From positions 1 to 64,000 of the forward strand of contig CACGAU010000002.1 in assembly GCA_902571135.1 (NCBI GenBank): DNA of 64,000 nucleotides, in the 5' to 3' direction. Within the stretch, counting starts at the first letter, position 1, and each line of letters starts with the position of its first letter. Shown piece by piece: positions 44,486 to 53,833 of this stretch. The notes below the pieces were generated by a model. The model made no database searches. It saw nothing but the letters and a program-made list of their open reading frames with translations, and was not told the origin of the DNA. The stretch is from an uncultured Pelagibacteraceae bacterium. Its GTDB lineage: Bacteria > Pseudomonadota > Alphaproteobacteria > Pelagibacterales > Pelagibacteraceae. Made by a program: the position numbers and the translations under genes.

Positions 44486-45616
44486 ATGAAAAATATTAAA
44501 AAAATACCACTTATATTCTCAATATTATCAATTCTAACATTCTTTACACCAGCAAATGCTGAAATAAAAGTAGTTGCTTCTATTAAACCAATTCATTCAT
44601 TAGCTAGTTACTTAATGGATGGTATTGCTAAACCTGATTTAATAGTTGATGGATATGCTTCTCCACATGGATTTGCAATGAAACCTTCGCACGCAAAAAT
44701 GCTTCAAAATGCAGATCTAATATTCTGGGTTGGTGAAGATTTAGAGAGTTTTTTAGAAAAACCATTGAATTCAATTGCTAAGAAAGCAGAAAAAATTGAA
44801 TTAATGGAAACTAAAGGATTACAGGTATTAAAATTTAGAGAGAGAAATATTTTTGACGAACATGATCATGATGATCACGGACATGACGATCATGGGAAAA
44901 AAGAAGATGATCACGACGATCATGGACATGATGACCACGGTAAAAAGGAAGATGATCACGACCATGACGATCATGGAAAAAAAGAAGATGACCATGACCA
45001 TGATGACCACGATAAAAAGGAAGATGATCACGACCACGATCATGACGATCATGGTAAAAAAGAGGATGATCATGACGACCACGGACATGACGATCATGAT
45101 GGACATGCGCATGGTGAATTTGATCCACACATTTGGTTGGACCCAATTAATGCAAAAGCTATGTTAAATGAAATGGCAGAACATTTAATTGAAAATGATC
45201 CTAAAAATGAAGCTAAATATAAAAGTAATTTAGCAAAAGTTTTACAAGAAATCGATAAACTTACAATTGATGTAATGACTGATTTAAGTAGCAGTGTTGC
45301 TTCAATTGTATTCCATGATGCTTATCAGTATTTTGAGAAAAGATTTAATGTAAATATATTAGGTGCTTTTACTGTTAATACAGATGTAATGCCTGGAGCA
45401 GAACAACTAGCAGAAATCAGAGAGATAATTGAACACGATAAAGTTGCTTGTGTATTTTCTGAACCTCAATTTAACCCCGATATCATTAAAGCGGTTGCAA
45501 AAGACATGAATATTAAAACTGGTGTAGTTGATCCATTAGGAGCGACTTTAAACCCAGGAAAAGACTTATATTTCAATTTAATTAGAAATATGTCTGCATC
45601 TTTCAAAGGTTGTTAA
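44486..45616 (+). CDS. znuA: Zinc ABC transporter substrate-binding protein
   Basis: This periplasmic zinc-binding protein has 376 residues. It has a signal peptide (about 1-25), a conserved N-lobe with the first metal ligand in SPHGFAMKPSH (His near residue 60), and a very long Asp/His-rich loop (about residues 126-211) built from repeats of HDDHGKKED type. The loop precedes the second ligand region FDPHIWLDP, and later FHDAYQYF holds the third. Such loops are typical of ZnuA and probably capture zinc, but this one is long and clearly repeat-expanded. The C-terminus ends FKGC. Confidence 0.95.
   Translation: MKNIKKIPLIFSILSILTFFTPANAEIKVVASIKPIHSLASYLMDGIAKPDLIVDGYASPHGFAMKPSHAKMLQNADLIFWVGEDLESFLEKPLNSIAKKAEKIELMETKGLQVLKFRERNIFDEHDHDDHGHDDHGKKEDDHDDHGHDDHGKKEDDHDHDDHGKKEDDHDHDDHDKKEDDHDHDHDDHGKKEDDHDDHGHDDHDGHAHGEFDPHIWLDPINAKAMLNEMAEHLIENDPKNEAKYKSNLAKVLQEIDKLTIDVMTDLSSSVASIVFHDAYQYFEKRFNVNILGAFTVNTDVMPGAEQLAEIREIIEHDKVACVFSEPQFNPDIIKAVAKDMNIKTGVVDPLGATLNPGKDLYFNLIRNMSASFKGC
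44862..45113 (+). repeat. Tandem Asp/His-coding repeats in znuA
   Basis: Degenerate tandem units of roughly 30-45 bp (core GATGATCACGACGATCATGG with AAAAAGGAAGAT spacers) encode HDDHGKKEDDHD-like blocks. In-frame units vary in number and order, which suggests slippage-driven expansion. The repeat also makes spurious open frames on both strands. Confidence 0.85.
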
Positions 45617-45628
45617 TTAAAAATTAGG

Positions 45629-45663
45629 TTTAATCCGGGAATTTTTTTAAATTCTCGGATTAA
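45629..45663 (+). terminator. Hairpin after znuA
   Basis: TTAATCCGGGAATTT is followed by a short T loop and AAATTCTCGGATTAA, a 15-bp stem with one G-T pair, 12 bases after the znuA stop. A clean T tract does not follow, so it may end transcription weakly or protect the 3' end. Confidence 0.55.
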
Positions 45664-45748
45664 CAAATAATTATTACTTTTATTTAATCTCACAAAAAGC
45701 ATTGTATTTATTTTAAAGAAGATTTATTTTCTTTCATAATCTGACTTT

Positions 45749-46630
45749 ATGAATGACTTAAATTTATTTAAAAAAAATGGCTTTCTTGTTAAAGAAAATC
45801 TAATTTCTCAAACAAAGATAAATAAAATTAATAAAATTGTTAATGAAGTAATTTCAAAAGAAAAAAAAAGAAAAAAAGGTAATGGTACAAATGGAACTCA
45901 GTCCTATGATAATTACCATTTTGTCTACAATTCAGGCTCTTCTAAAAATAAAGAAATTTTAAGACTAAATAATCCTCAGAACAGGCATAAAGTTTTCTAT
46001 GAATTATCTAGAGATAAAAGAATTATATCCATAGCTAAAAAACTATTAGGTGGAACAGTAAGATTTCATCTTGGTAAATTAAATTTTAAACTACCAAATA
46101 AAAAAAAAGGCAGTGAAATTGGATGGCATCAAGATTGGGCTTTTTACCCACATACCAATGATGATTTGATCACAGTTGGTATATATTTAGATGATTGCGA
46201 TGAAAAAAATGGGCCACTTAAAATAATAAAGAATTCACACAAAAAGAAATTGTACAGCCACCACAGTAAAGAAAATTATTTTGTTGGAAAAATAGATACT
46301 AAGAAAAATAAAATAGGAACTAAAGATAGTGTTTCTATAACTGGAAAAGCTGGAACAGTAGTATTTTTTCATTGTAGATCAGTTCATGGCTCTGGACACA
46401 ATCAAATGAATAACTCAAGACCCTTAATTTTATTTGGATATAGAGCTTGTGACGCGTGGCCATTAATTAATGATGGGAACCCTCATCCTGAGGTTGATTT
46501 AGATAATTATGATAAAAATATCATTGTAGGAAATAAATCAATAAAACCAAGATTGACTAAAGTTCCAACCATTATCCCACTGCCTAAGAAGAAACATTAT
46601 GTTTCTATCTACGAACTTCAAAAAAATTAG
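45749..46630 (+). CDS. Phytanoyl-CoA dioxygenase (PhyH) family protein
   Basis: This Fe(II)/2-oxoglutarate-dependent oxygenase has 293 residues. The iron-binding facial triad is visible as GWHQDWAF (H and D, near residue 130) and the distal His in HCRSVHGSG, followed by an Arg in NSRPLILFGYRA that would bind 2-oxoglutarate. Marine PhyH proteins act on many small molecules; the substrate here is not evident. It stands alone between the zinc and phosphate loci and converges on phoB with an 8-base gap. Confidence 0.88.
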   Translation: MNDLNLFKKNGFLVKENLISQTKINKINKIVNEVISKEKKRKKGNGTNGTQSYDNYHFVYNSGSSKNKEILRLNNPQNRHKVFYELSRDKRIISIAKKLLGGTVRFHLGKLNFKLPNKKKGSEIGWHQDWAFYPHTNDDLITVGIYLDDCDEKNGPLKIIKNSHKKKLYSHHSKENYFVGKIDTKKNKIGTKDSVSITGKAGTVVFFHCRSVHGSGHNQMNNSRPLILFGYRACDAWPLINDGNPHPEVDLDNYDKNIIVGNKSIKPRLTKVPTIIPLPKKKHYVSIYELQKN

Positions 46631-46638
46631 ATTAAATT

Positions 46639-47319
46639 TTAAATTAGAGAATAACCAGAGGATCTTACAGTCCTTATAAGTTCTTTTTTATTTTGAATAT
46701 TAATTGATTTTCTTAATCTTCTGATATGAACATCAATAGTTCTGCTTTCAACATTTATATTGTTGGGCCAAACATTTTCTAAAATCTGATCTCTAGAATA
46801 AACTCTCTTTGGATTTACCAAAAAAAATTCTAGTAACCTAAATTCTGTTGGTCCAAGTTGTATTTCTTTTTTATCTCTGTAAACTCTTTTTTCAATCCTA
46901 TCTAAAACTAAATCTTCAAACTCTAAATTATCAGATACAGTGTTAGGGTTAGATCTTCTTAAAACAGCTTTAATTCTTGCCATAAGCTCATTAAAACTAA
47001 ATGGTTTAGTTAAATAATCATCAACACCGCTATCTAAACCTTTTATTTTATCTTCCTCTTCGCCTTTAGCGGTTAACATAATTACAGGTAAATTTTTGAT
47101 ACTGGTGTCTTTTCTAATATTTTTACAAATTTCAATACCAGAGAGATCAGGCAACATCCAATCTAATAAAAGTAAATCTGGCTGAAATTTTTTTAATTCT
47201 TTTAAGCCATCATTACCATTTACTGATGATGAAACTATAAAACCATTTTTTTCTAGATTATGTTGAACTAATTGAATTATTGAAGGTTCGTCCTCAATAA
47301 TAAATATTTTGCCATTCAT
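46639..47319 (-). CDS. phoB: Phosphate regulon response regulator PhoB
   Basis: PhoB activates phosphate-starvation genes. The 226-residue protein has a receiver domain with phospho-acceptor D53 (LLLDWMLPD), the KPF lysine motif in DDYLTKPF, and an OmpR-type winged helix ending with SRTIDVHIRRLRKSI. It is the last gene of the pst run, one base after phoU. The partner kinase phoR lies 5 kb upstream, on the other side of the pst genes. Confidence 0.95.
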   Translation of the reverse strand: MNGKIFIIEDEPSIIQLVQHNLEKNGFIVSSSVNGNDGLKELKKFQPDLLLLDWMLPDLSGIEICKNIRKDTSIKNLPVIMLTAKGEEEDKIKGLDSGVDDYLTKPFSFNELMARIKAVLRRSNPNTVSDNLEFEDLVLDRIEKRVYRDKKEIQLGPTEFRLLEFFLVNPKRVYSRDQILENVWPNNINVESRTIDVHIRRLRKSINIQNKKELIRTVRSSGYSLI

Positions 47320-47320
47320 T

Positions 47321-48013
47321 TTATTGCTGAATAACTTTTCCTTTAGGTCTGCTTCCTTTTAAATATTCACCTTTTATTAAATAACATATTGACTCAGCAA
47401 TATTTGTTATATGATCACCTGCTCTTTCAAGATTTTTTGTTGCAAAAATTAAATGTGTTGAAAAGTCTAAATTCTTTTTATCTTTAGAAAGAAAATCAAT
47501 TACACTTTCCATGGCAATATAAGTAAGGTCATCCACTTGCTCGTCTTTTTCCCATACTTCTTTTGCTTTATCATAATTTTTATTAACATAACTATCGAGT
47601 ACATCATTTAACTGCTTTATAACTAAATCACCTAGTCTTTTTAAATTACCTAAAAGTTCCTCAGGTAAATCTAATGGAAGTGGCTTAACTTTTTTTGCAT
47701 TACTTTTAGATAAATCTCCAATTCTTTCCAAATCTTGAGATATTTTTAATGAACTAATTGTTTCTCTTAAATCAATTGCCATTGGTGCTCTCTTTACCAG
47801 CAAAGTCATTATTTGCGTATCAATTTTAGATCTAAATTTATTAATTTCATCATCACTTTTAATAATTTTATCAATAGAATCTTTATCTACTTTTATAACT
47901 GCGTCCATAGAGTCGACCAATTGTGACTCAGTTAAACTTCCCATTTTTATGACAGAGTCAATTAAGTATCTTAATTCTTCTTCATAAGATTTTACTGTAT
48001 GTTCATTACTCAT
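47321..48013 (-). CDS. phoU: Phosphate signalling protein PhoU
   Basis: PhoU links the Pst transporter to PhoR and dampens the Pho response. The 230-residue helical protein has two PhoU repeats, with landmarks ELRYLIDSVIKMGSLTESQL near the start, DLERIGDLSKSNAKKV (first E/DxxxD metal site) and NLERAGDHITNIAESI (second). It lies 3 bases after pstB and 1 base before phoB. Confidence 0.96.
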   Translation of the reverse strand: MSNEHTVKSYEEELRYLIDSVIKMGSLTESQLVDSMDAVIKVDKDSIDKIIKSDDEINKFRSKIDTQIMTLLVKRAPMAIDLRETISSLKISQDLERIGDLSKSNAKKVKPLPLDLPEELLGNLKRLGDLVIKQLNDVLDSYVNKNYDKAKEVWEKDEQVDDLTYIAMESVIDFLSKDKKNLDFSTHLIFATKNLERAGDHITNIAESICYLIKGEYLKGSRPKGKVIQQ

Positions 48014-48016
48014 AAT

Positions 48017-48787
48017 TTATCCAAATCTACCTGTAATATAGTCTTGTGTCATTTTATTGTCAGGATTTTTAAAAATTTTCTCTGTTTTGCCTACTTCGAT
48101 TAATTTTCCTAGGTGAAAAAACCCTGTTTTCTGTGAAACTCTAACTGCTTGTGCCATTGAATGAGTCACAATTACTATAGTGTAGGTTTTTTTAAGCTCA
48201 TCTATTAATTCCTCAATTTTTGCTGTTGCTATCGGGTCTAAAGCTGAACAAGGTTCATCCATCAATATAACCTCAGGATTTACAGAAATTGCCCTTGCAA
48301 TACAAAGACGTTGTTGTTGACCTCCTGATAAGCCTGTACCTGGCTCATCAAGTCTATCTTTAACTTCTTCCCACAATGCAGCTTTCTTTAAACTATTTTC
48401 CACGATTTCATCTAATTCACTTTTAGTTTCACCTTTTCCATGAATTTTTGGACCATAAGAAATATTATCATATATACTTTTTGGAAATGGGTTTGGTTTT
48501 TGAAAAACCATTCCTACTCTCTCTCTTAAAGATACTACATCTAAATTTTTATCATTGATTTCAACACCATCTATCTCAATATTTCCAGATACTTTACAAA
48601 TATCAATTACATCATTCATTCGGTTAATACATCTGATGAAAGTAGATTTTCCACATCCGGATGGCCCAATTAAAGCTGTAACTTCTTTTTCGTTTAAATC
48701 TAAATTCACGTCAAACAAAGCTTGTTTTTCTCCATAATAAACGTTTAGATTTTTAGATTTTATTTTTACATTATTCATTAGTTCCAT
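48017..48787 (-). CDS. pstB: Phosphate ABC transporter ATP-binding protein
   Basis: This ATPase powers phosphate import. The 256-residue protein has Walker [11 protein letters not shown] near residue 41, the PstB-specific RCINRMND, signature [10 protein letters not shown] and Walker [14 protein letters not shown]. It overlaps pstA by 10 bases. Confidence 0.97.
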   Translation of the reverse strand: MELMNNVKIKSKNLNVYYGEKQALFDVNLDLNEKEVTALIGPSGCGKSTFIRCINRMNDVIDICKVSGNIEIDGVEINDKNLDVVSLRERVGMVFQKPNPFPKSIYDNISYGPKIHGKGETKSELDEIVENSLKKAALWEEVKDRLDEPGTGLSGGQQQRLCIARAISVNPEVILMDEPCSALDPIATAKIEELIDELKKTYTIVIVTHSMAQAVRVSQKTGFFHLGKLIEVGKTEKIFKNPDNKMTQDYITGRFG

Positions 48788-50040
48788 CTTTTCTCAAATT
48801 TTTGTCTTAAGTATACTGCTAAAAAATTCATTACAATCAAAAAACTTAATAACATCATAATAGTGGCTGATGTTTTTTCAACAAACCCTCTCTCAGCAGA
48901 CTCTGACCATAAATAGACTTGTACGGGTAAAGATGAAGAAGGATCAATTGGTGTTGATGGAATATCAACAACAAAAGCCACCATTCCTATCAAAATTAAT
49001 GGAGCTGTTTCTCCTAATGCTTGTGCTAATCCAATAATAGTTCCTGACAAAGTACCAGGTAAAGCTAAAGGAACTACATGATGAAATACAGATTGAAATT
49101 TTGATGCACCTACTGCTAACGCACCTTCTCTTATTGATGGCGGCACCGCCTTCAAAGAAGCCCTACAAGGAATTATTATTCTAGGTAAAGTCATAAGCGC
49201 CAAAGTAATACCAGCTACTAGAGGAGTAGATCTTGGTAATTGAATTGTAGCTAGAAGTATTTGAAGAGCCAATAAACCATAAACAATTGAAGGTACAGCA
49301 GCCAAGTTATTAATATTTATTTCTATGAAATCAGTGATTTTATTTTTAGGTGCAAATTCCTCTAAGTAGATCGAAGCTAATACTGCTACTGGAAATGCCA
49401 ATAATAGACAAATTAAAATACTATAGAAAGAACCTACAAGGGCACCACCTATACCAGCTATTTCTGGATCTCTTGAATCTCCATTTTTAAAAAAGTAATT
49501 ATTAAAATTTTTATTGATTGTTTTATTTTCTACTAAGGCATCGTAAATTTCTAACTGGAAATTGGAAATTCTTCTTCTGTCTTCAGGTAAATCTCTTGGA
49601 TAATTTCCCTTATGTAATTGATCAATGTCATCTGAGGCTGTGATTTCTAAATTAATTTTTTTACCGATTAAATTTTTATTTTTTAAAAAAGCTTTTTTTA
49701 TTTCAATTTCAGCATCAGTTGTAAAAAGTTCTATAAGCGCATCTTCTTCATCCATGTTTTTTGCTGGATATACCTTTAGCAAACTTTCTATCGTAATATC
49801 AAAAAAGTCAGCCTCTAATATTTCTTCTTCGGATACCCCAGGTTCCAATTCAAGAAGATCTTTATCATAGAAAACCTCAACATTTATTGCTGTTTTCATA
49901 AATGCAGAACTACCTTTAGAAAAAATGTTATGGACTAAAATCAAAACAAATAACAAAGCAAAAAAAATTGATGCTAGACCATAAAACCTAAATCTTTTTT
50001 CTGCATTATGTCTTTTCTTTAATCTTTGTTCTTTAGTCAT
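48778..50040 (-). CDS. pstA: Phosphate ABC transporter permease PstA
   Basis: This is the inner-membrane permease. The call starts at the ATG at 50040 ([10 protein letters not shown], 420 residues), which overlaps pstC by 8 bases; an ATG at 50076 would enlarge the overlap to 44 bases. An N-terminal helix (about 20-42) is followed by a long periplasmic insert (about 45-185) as in the DUF3333-containing alphaproteobacterial PstA, then the permease core with [15 protein letters not shown], the EAA-type loop. Confidence 0.93.
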   Translation of the reverse strand: MTKEQRLKKRHNAEKRFRFYGLASIFFALLFVLILVHNIFSKGSSAFMKTAINVEVFYDKDLLELEPGVSEEEILEADFFDITIESLLKVYPAKNMDEEDALIELFTTDAEIEIKKAFLKNKNLIGKKINLEITASDDIDQLHKGNYPRDLPEDRRRISNFQLEIYDALVENKTINKNFNNYFFKNGDSRDPEIAGIGGALVGSFYSILICLLLAFPVAVLASIYLEEFAPKNKITDFIEININNLAAVPSIVYGLLALQILLATIQLPRSTPLVAGITLALMTLPRIIIPCRASLKAVPPSIREGALAVGASKFQSVFHHVVPLALPGTLSGTIIGLAQALGETAPLILIGMVAFVVDIPSTPIDPSSSLPVQVYLWSESAERGFVEKTSATIMMLLSFLIVMNFLAVYLRQKFEKRWN

Positions 50041-51436
50041 ACTTTTCTCGATATTTTTTAACAGCTCTTTGAGCAATGTAATTCAAAATTAAGGTTGCAA
50101 TAAATAATGTTAACCCTAGAGCAAATGCAGATTGTGTTTTAGGGCTATCAAACTCTTGGTCACCAACTAAAATCATAACTATTTGAGTTGTGATTGTTGT
50201 GGTTGACTCAAGAGGATTTATAGTAAGGTTTGCAGCTAGACCCGCAGCCATCACAACGATCATAGTTTCACCTATTGCTCTTGAGACTGCTAAAAGAATA
50301 GAACCTATTATTCCTGGTAAAGCTGCAGGTATAACTACTTTTTTAATTGTTTCAGATTTTGTAGCTCCAATTGCATATGAACCATCTCTAAGTGATTGAG
50401 GGACAGAATTAATTACATCATCTGATAAAGATGAGACATACGGTATGATCATTATACCCATTATCAATCCTGCTGCCAAAGCACTTTCTGATGAAACTGT
50501 TAAACCAAAATTTTCTCCAATTTGTCTAAAAAAAGGTCCAACTGTTAAAGCTGCAAAAAAACCATAAACAACAGTTGGTATACCTGCTAAAATTTCGATT
50601 ATTGGTTTTGAAATCCTTCTAATTTTTAATGAGGCGTATTCTGCCATATAAATTCCTGAAAAAAGTCCAATTGGAACTGCAACTAACATTGCTATGAATG
50701 CAATAAAAGTTGTTCCAGCAATTAAAGGAATAAAACCAAAAGCATCCTTTAATTCTTCAAATTCTGCTGCAGTAATTGAAGAGGCATCTCTTACAAAAGC
50801 TCTTTGTGGGCTCCAATTTGTTCCAAATAAATAATCAAAAATATTAATTACAGAAAAAAATTTAATACTTTCAAATAATAATGAAAAAATTATTCCTAGT
50901 GTTGTTAAAATTGCAATAAGAGATGATACAAACAATAAGCCTTTTAATATGATTTCTACATCATCTCTTGCTTTATTATTTTTGTTAATTTTTTTTAAGG
51001 AATAAATTACCGATACTATTACTATAGCAAAAATTAGTACAACTTTTGAATTTGTAAAAAGATTAATAAATTTTGCATAAGCAAGTGCGCTTTCTCTTAA
51101 AATACTGTCAATATCACCAAAATAAGTTCCCAAATGAATAGCTTTGATTTTTTCATAAATTAAATTAGCTTCATTTTTGTCATTAAAAATAGCTCCTTGA
51201 TTTGCTGCAGTTTCAATTATTATTGATTTAATTATTACAGGCTCAAATAATGACCATATTAATAAAAAAACTAGAGAGGGAATTGAACACCATAAAACAA
51301 GGTAATATCCATAAAATTTAGGTAATGCATTTAATTTAATATTTTTTTCGATTGCAATACTTTTAGTTTTTGACCTTCCATAAAAAAATAATGATAGAGA
51401 AAATATTGTTATTAAAAATATTAGAACGAAGTTCAT
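50033..51436 (-). CDS. pstC: Phosphate ABC transporter permease PstC
   Basis: The 467-residue inner-membrane permease has an extended N-terminal part (about 1-200) with four hydrophobic helices, followed by the conserved permease core with IPTVVYGFFAAL and SLRDGSYAIGATKSETI. A Pho-box-like repeat lies upstream and a transcription terminator separates it from pstS, so it can be expressed from its own promoter. Confidence 0.94.
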   Translation of the reverse strand: MNFVLIFLITIFSLSLFFYGRSKTKSIAIEKNIKLNALPKFYGYYLVLWCSIPSLVFLLIWSLFEPVIIKSIIIETAANQGAIFNDKNEANLIYEKIKAIHLGTYFGDIDSILRESALAYAKFINLFTNSKVVLIFAIVIVSVIYSLKKINKNNKARDDVEIILKGLLFVSSLIAILTTLGIIFSLLFESIKFFSVINIFDYLFGTNWSPQRAFVRDASSITAAEFEELKDAFGFIPLIAGTTFIAFIAMLVAVPIGLFSGIYMAEYASLKIRRISKPIIEILAGIPTVVYGFFAALTVGPFFRQIGENFGLTVSSESALAAGLIMGIMIIPYVSSLSDDVINSVPQSLRDGSYAIGATKSETIKKVVIPAALPGIIGSILLAVSRAIGETMIVVMAAGLAANLTINPLESTTTITTQIVMILVGDQEFDSPKTQSAFALGLTLFIATLILNYIAQRAVKKYREKYD

Positions 51437-51460
51437 TCGAGGTTTCTATAACTTTTAAAT

Positions 51461-51477
51461 GTTACATTTTTGTTACA
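51461..51477 (-). promoter_or_regulatory. Pho box upstream of pstC
   Basis: Read on the minus strand the site is TGTAACAAAAATGTAAC, two TGTAAC half-sites spaced 11 bp, the spacing of PhoB-bound direct repeats. It ends about 25 bases before the pstC ATG, so the leader would be short. Confidence 0.7.
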
Positions 51478-51503
51478 AACTAACTCTGAAATTGAAATTA
51501 AAT

Positions 51504-51530
51504 AAAAGGCCAGTATTTACTGGCCTTTTA
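51504..51530 (-). terminator. Intrinsic terminator after pstS
   Basis: AAAAGGCCAGT pairs with ACTGGCCTTTT around a 4-base loop, followed on the minus strand by a TTTTATTT tail. It is a strong intrinsic terminator or attenuator, 19-45 bases after the pstS stop, and could work in both directions. Confidence 0.85.
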
Positions 51531-51548
51531 TTGGGGATAAGTTTAAAT

Positions 51549-52568
51549 TTATTTGATACTTATTGTGTTTAAATCTAAAGCAGCTGTTCTTGTTACTTGG
51601 TATTCTTCAGATGCTAGAGGGACTAATCCTATTTTCGCTAAGTAACCTCTGTTACTCATAGCTTTTTTTGAAGTGAACTCTTTTAAAAATTCCTGAATGC
51701 CAGGAATTACACCTATGTGAGCCTTTTTAACATAAAAAAACAAAGGTCTTGCTATCGGATAAGAGTAATCTTGAATACCTTCTAAAGATGGTTGAACTCC
51801 TTCAACAGAGGATGCTTTAACCTTGTCTTTATTAGCAACTAGATAACTATAACCAAAAAAACCAAAAGCATCAGGGTTAGATGTAAGTTTTTGTACAATT
51901 AAAGTATCATTTTCACCTGCTTCAACAGCGTAACCGTCTTCTCTAATTTTAGCGCATTCTTTTTTAGCTTTATCACCAAATAAAGATTTAGCAGTTTTTG
52001 TACATCCTTTAACCATTACAAGAGAATTCCATGCATCTCTAGTACCAGAAGTTGGAGGAGCAACTAAAATTTCAATTTTTTTATTTGGAAGACTTGCATC
52101 TATGTCACTCCATTTTTTGTATGGATTTTCAACAAGTTTGCCATCAACATCAACTTTAGCAGCCAAAGCTCTCCACAATTGCTCTTTTGTAAAATCTGCA
52201 TCTGGAGCACTAACAGCATGTGCAAATGAAATTCCATCATTGCCTACTACAATTTCAATAATTTCGGAAACTCCATTTTTTTCACATAAAGTTTTTTCCT
52301 TAGGTTTAATTGCTCTTGAAGCATTAGTAATATCTGGATGATTAGCACCAACTCCAGCACAGAATAATTTCATTCCACCACCAGTTCCTGTACTTTCAAT
52401 AACTGGTGTTTTGAATTTTCCACTTTTACCAAACTTTTCTGCAACTACTGTTGCATAAGGGTAAACAGTTGATGACCCCACTATTTTGATTTGATCTCTT
52501 GAGTAACTTGATGTCGTAATACCAATTACTAAAAGAAAGCCTATAAATATACTTGTTAATTTATTCAT
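51549..52568 (-). CDS. pstS: Phosphate ABC transporter substrate-binding protein
   Basis: PstS binds phosphate in the periplasm. An AGGAG ribosome binding site lies 4 bases before the ATG at 52568, which decides this start (MNKLTSIF, 339 residues) over the ATG 21 bases upstream. The signal peptide ends near residue 23. Phosphate-loop landmarks are KIVGSSTVYPYATVVAEKF, STGTGGGMKLFCAG and APPTSGTRDAWNSLV. It resembles the SphX-like marine PstS. A Pho box precedes it and a terminator follows, so it can be made in excess over the permeases. Confidence 0.95.
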   Translation of the reverse strand: MNKLTSIFIGFLLVIGITTSSYSRDQIKIVGSSTVYPYATVVAEKFGKSGKFKTPVIESTGTGGGMKLFCAGVGANHPDITNASRAIKPKEKTLCEKNGVSEIIEIVVGNDGISFAHAVSAPDADFTKEQLWRALAAKVDVDGKLVENPYKKWSDIDASLPNKKIEILVAPPTSGTRDAWNSLVMVKGCTKTAKSLFGDKAKKECAKIREDGYAVEAGENDTLIVQKLTSNPDAFGFFGYSYLVANKDKVKASSVEGVQPSLEGIQDYSYPIARPLFFYVKKAHIGVIPGIQEFLKEFTSKKAMSNRGYLAKIGLVPLASEEYQVTRTAALDLNTISIK

Positions 52569-52636
52569 ATTTCTCCTTGTTAAATTCATAATGCCAAACT
52601 AAATAATTCTGATTCTTTAATACTTTATTAAAGGAA

Positions 52637-52655
52637 GGTTAAACTTTTGTTACAA
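52637..52655 (-). promoter_or_regulatory. Pho box upstream of pstS
   Basis: On the minus strand the site reads TTGTAACAAAAGTTTAACC: a TGTAAC half-site and a degenerate TTTAAC half-site, again spaced 11 bp. It resembles the site before pstC. A -10-like AT-rich stretch follows at about 52620-52630. Confidence 0.65.
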
Positions 52656-52675
52656 CGACTAACTTTTTAGTTGAA

Positions 52676-53833
52676 TTACAAAGGATTAAATTTGATATCT
52701 ATTGTAGTTCCTTCATTTTCAACACTATTAATATCCATTTCTGCTCTATGTTGTGAGACTAAATGTTTTACAATAGCTAAACCAAGACCCGTACCACCTA
52801 CACTTCGGCTTTTGCTTGGATCAACAGTAAAAAATCTCTCAGTGATTCTATGTATAGATTCTTTTGGAATACCTATTCCCTGATCTGCTACTGAAACAGT
52901 ATTAAACTCACCATCTTTTTTAGCAGTGATTGTAATTTCTTTATTTTTATCACTGTATTTGATTGAATTATCGATAAGATTAGTAAAAATTTCTATTAAT
53001 TTATCTCTATCACCAATTATTTTAAAATTATCAATTTTGTTAAATTTAATACTAATATTATTTTTACTAATTATTTTTTCATAAGTTTTAATAACATAAT
53101 CAATCAGTTCTATAAGATCTATTTCATGTGTTGGTCGAATATGTTCCTGTAATTCAATTTTAGATAATGATAATAAATCTCTGATTAAATTTTCCATTCT
53201 CTCAGATTGAGAGCTCATTACTGGCAATAAATTAGTTACTTCCGAATTCTTTTTTAAATCTGAATTATTTTCAAATGTTTCAAGTCCCATTTTAATGGAT
53301 TGTAGAGGTGTTCTTAGCTCATGTGATACGTTAGCCACAAAATCAGATTTTAATTGTTGGAATTTATGAAATTCAGTTAAATCCCTTATAAATAACACAC
53401 AACATATTTCATCAAAAAATAGATTATTCTTATCAAGGTAAATTGTTATATTTAATCTTTGAACAGCTTGATTTCTAATTTCAATTTCAAGATCTGAAAT
53501 ATTGTTACCCTCAAATGATTTATCAATTGAACTTAAAAGATCAGGGTTTCTTAAAAAGCCGCTTATATTCTCTTCTAGTTTTATCTGAAATAATTTATTA
53601 GCAGAATTGTTGCTAAAAAGAATTTTCTTACCTTTGTCTAAAATTATTATTCCTTCAGGAATATAATTTAATAAATCATAAATATTTTTTCTATAGTCTT
53701 TATTTTCTACAACTTTAATTTGATCATTATTATCTTTAGTTTCAGTTTTAATACCTAAAACTTTTTCTTTTTTTAATAATAGATAAGTAAGAAGAACAAT
53801 TATTACTAATAAAATTATTGTTAATAACTCCAT
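52676..53833 (-). CDS. phoR: Phosphate regulon sensor histidine kinase PhoR
   Basis: This kinase phosphorylates PhoB when phosphate is low. The 385-residue protein has an N-terminal membrane helix (1-20), a PAS domain (about 50-150), the HisKA motif HELRTPLQ (H171) and an HATPase domain with DNSIKYSDKN, DQGIGIPKE and GGTGLGLAIV. It shares one base with manC upstream and ends 21 bases before the pstS Pho box, so it is probably made from an upstream, phosphate-independent promoter. Confidence 0.94.
   Translation of the reverse strand: MELLTIILLVIIVLLTYLLLKKEKVLGIKTETKDNNDQIKVVENKDYRKNIYDLLNYIPEGIIILDKGKKILFSNNSANKLFQIKLEENISGFLRNPDLLSSIDKSFEGNNISDLEIEIRNQAVQRLNITIYLDKNNLFFDEICCVLFIRDLTEFHKFQQLKSDFVANVSHELRTPLQSIKMGLETFENNSDLKKNSEVTNLLPVMSSQSERMENLIRDLLSLSKIELQEHIRPTHEIDLIELIDYVIKTYEKIISKNNISIKFNKIDNFKIIGDRDKLIEIFTNLIDNSIKYSDKNKEITITAKKDGEFNTVSVADQGIGIPKESIHRITERFFTVDPSKSRSVGGTGLGLAIVKHLVSQHRAEMDINSVENEGTTIDIKFNPL

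Noticed and set aside
44828-45167. Three long open frames overlapping the znuA loop in other frames
   Set aside because: Low-complexity His/Met/Val-rich products created by the Asp/His repeats; znuA itself is clear.
50041-50076. Upstream start for pstA
   Set aside because: It would overlap pstC by 44 bases; the ATG at 50040 gives an 8-base overlap typical of this window.
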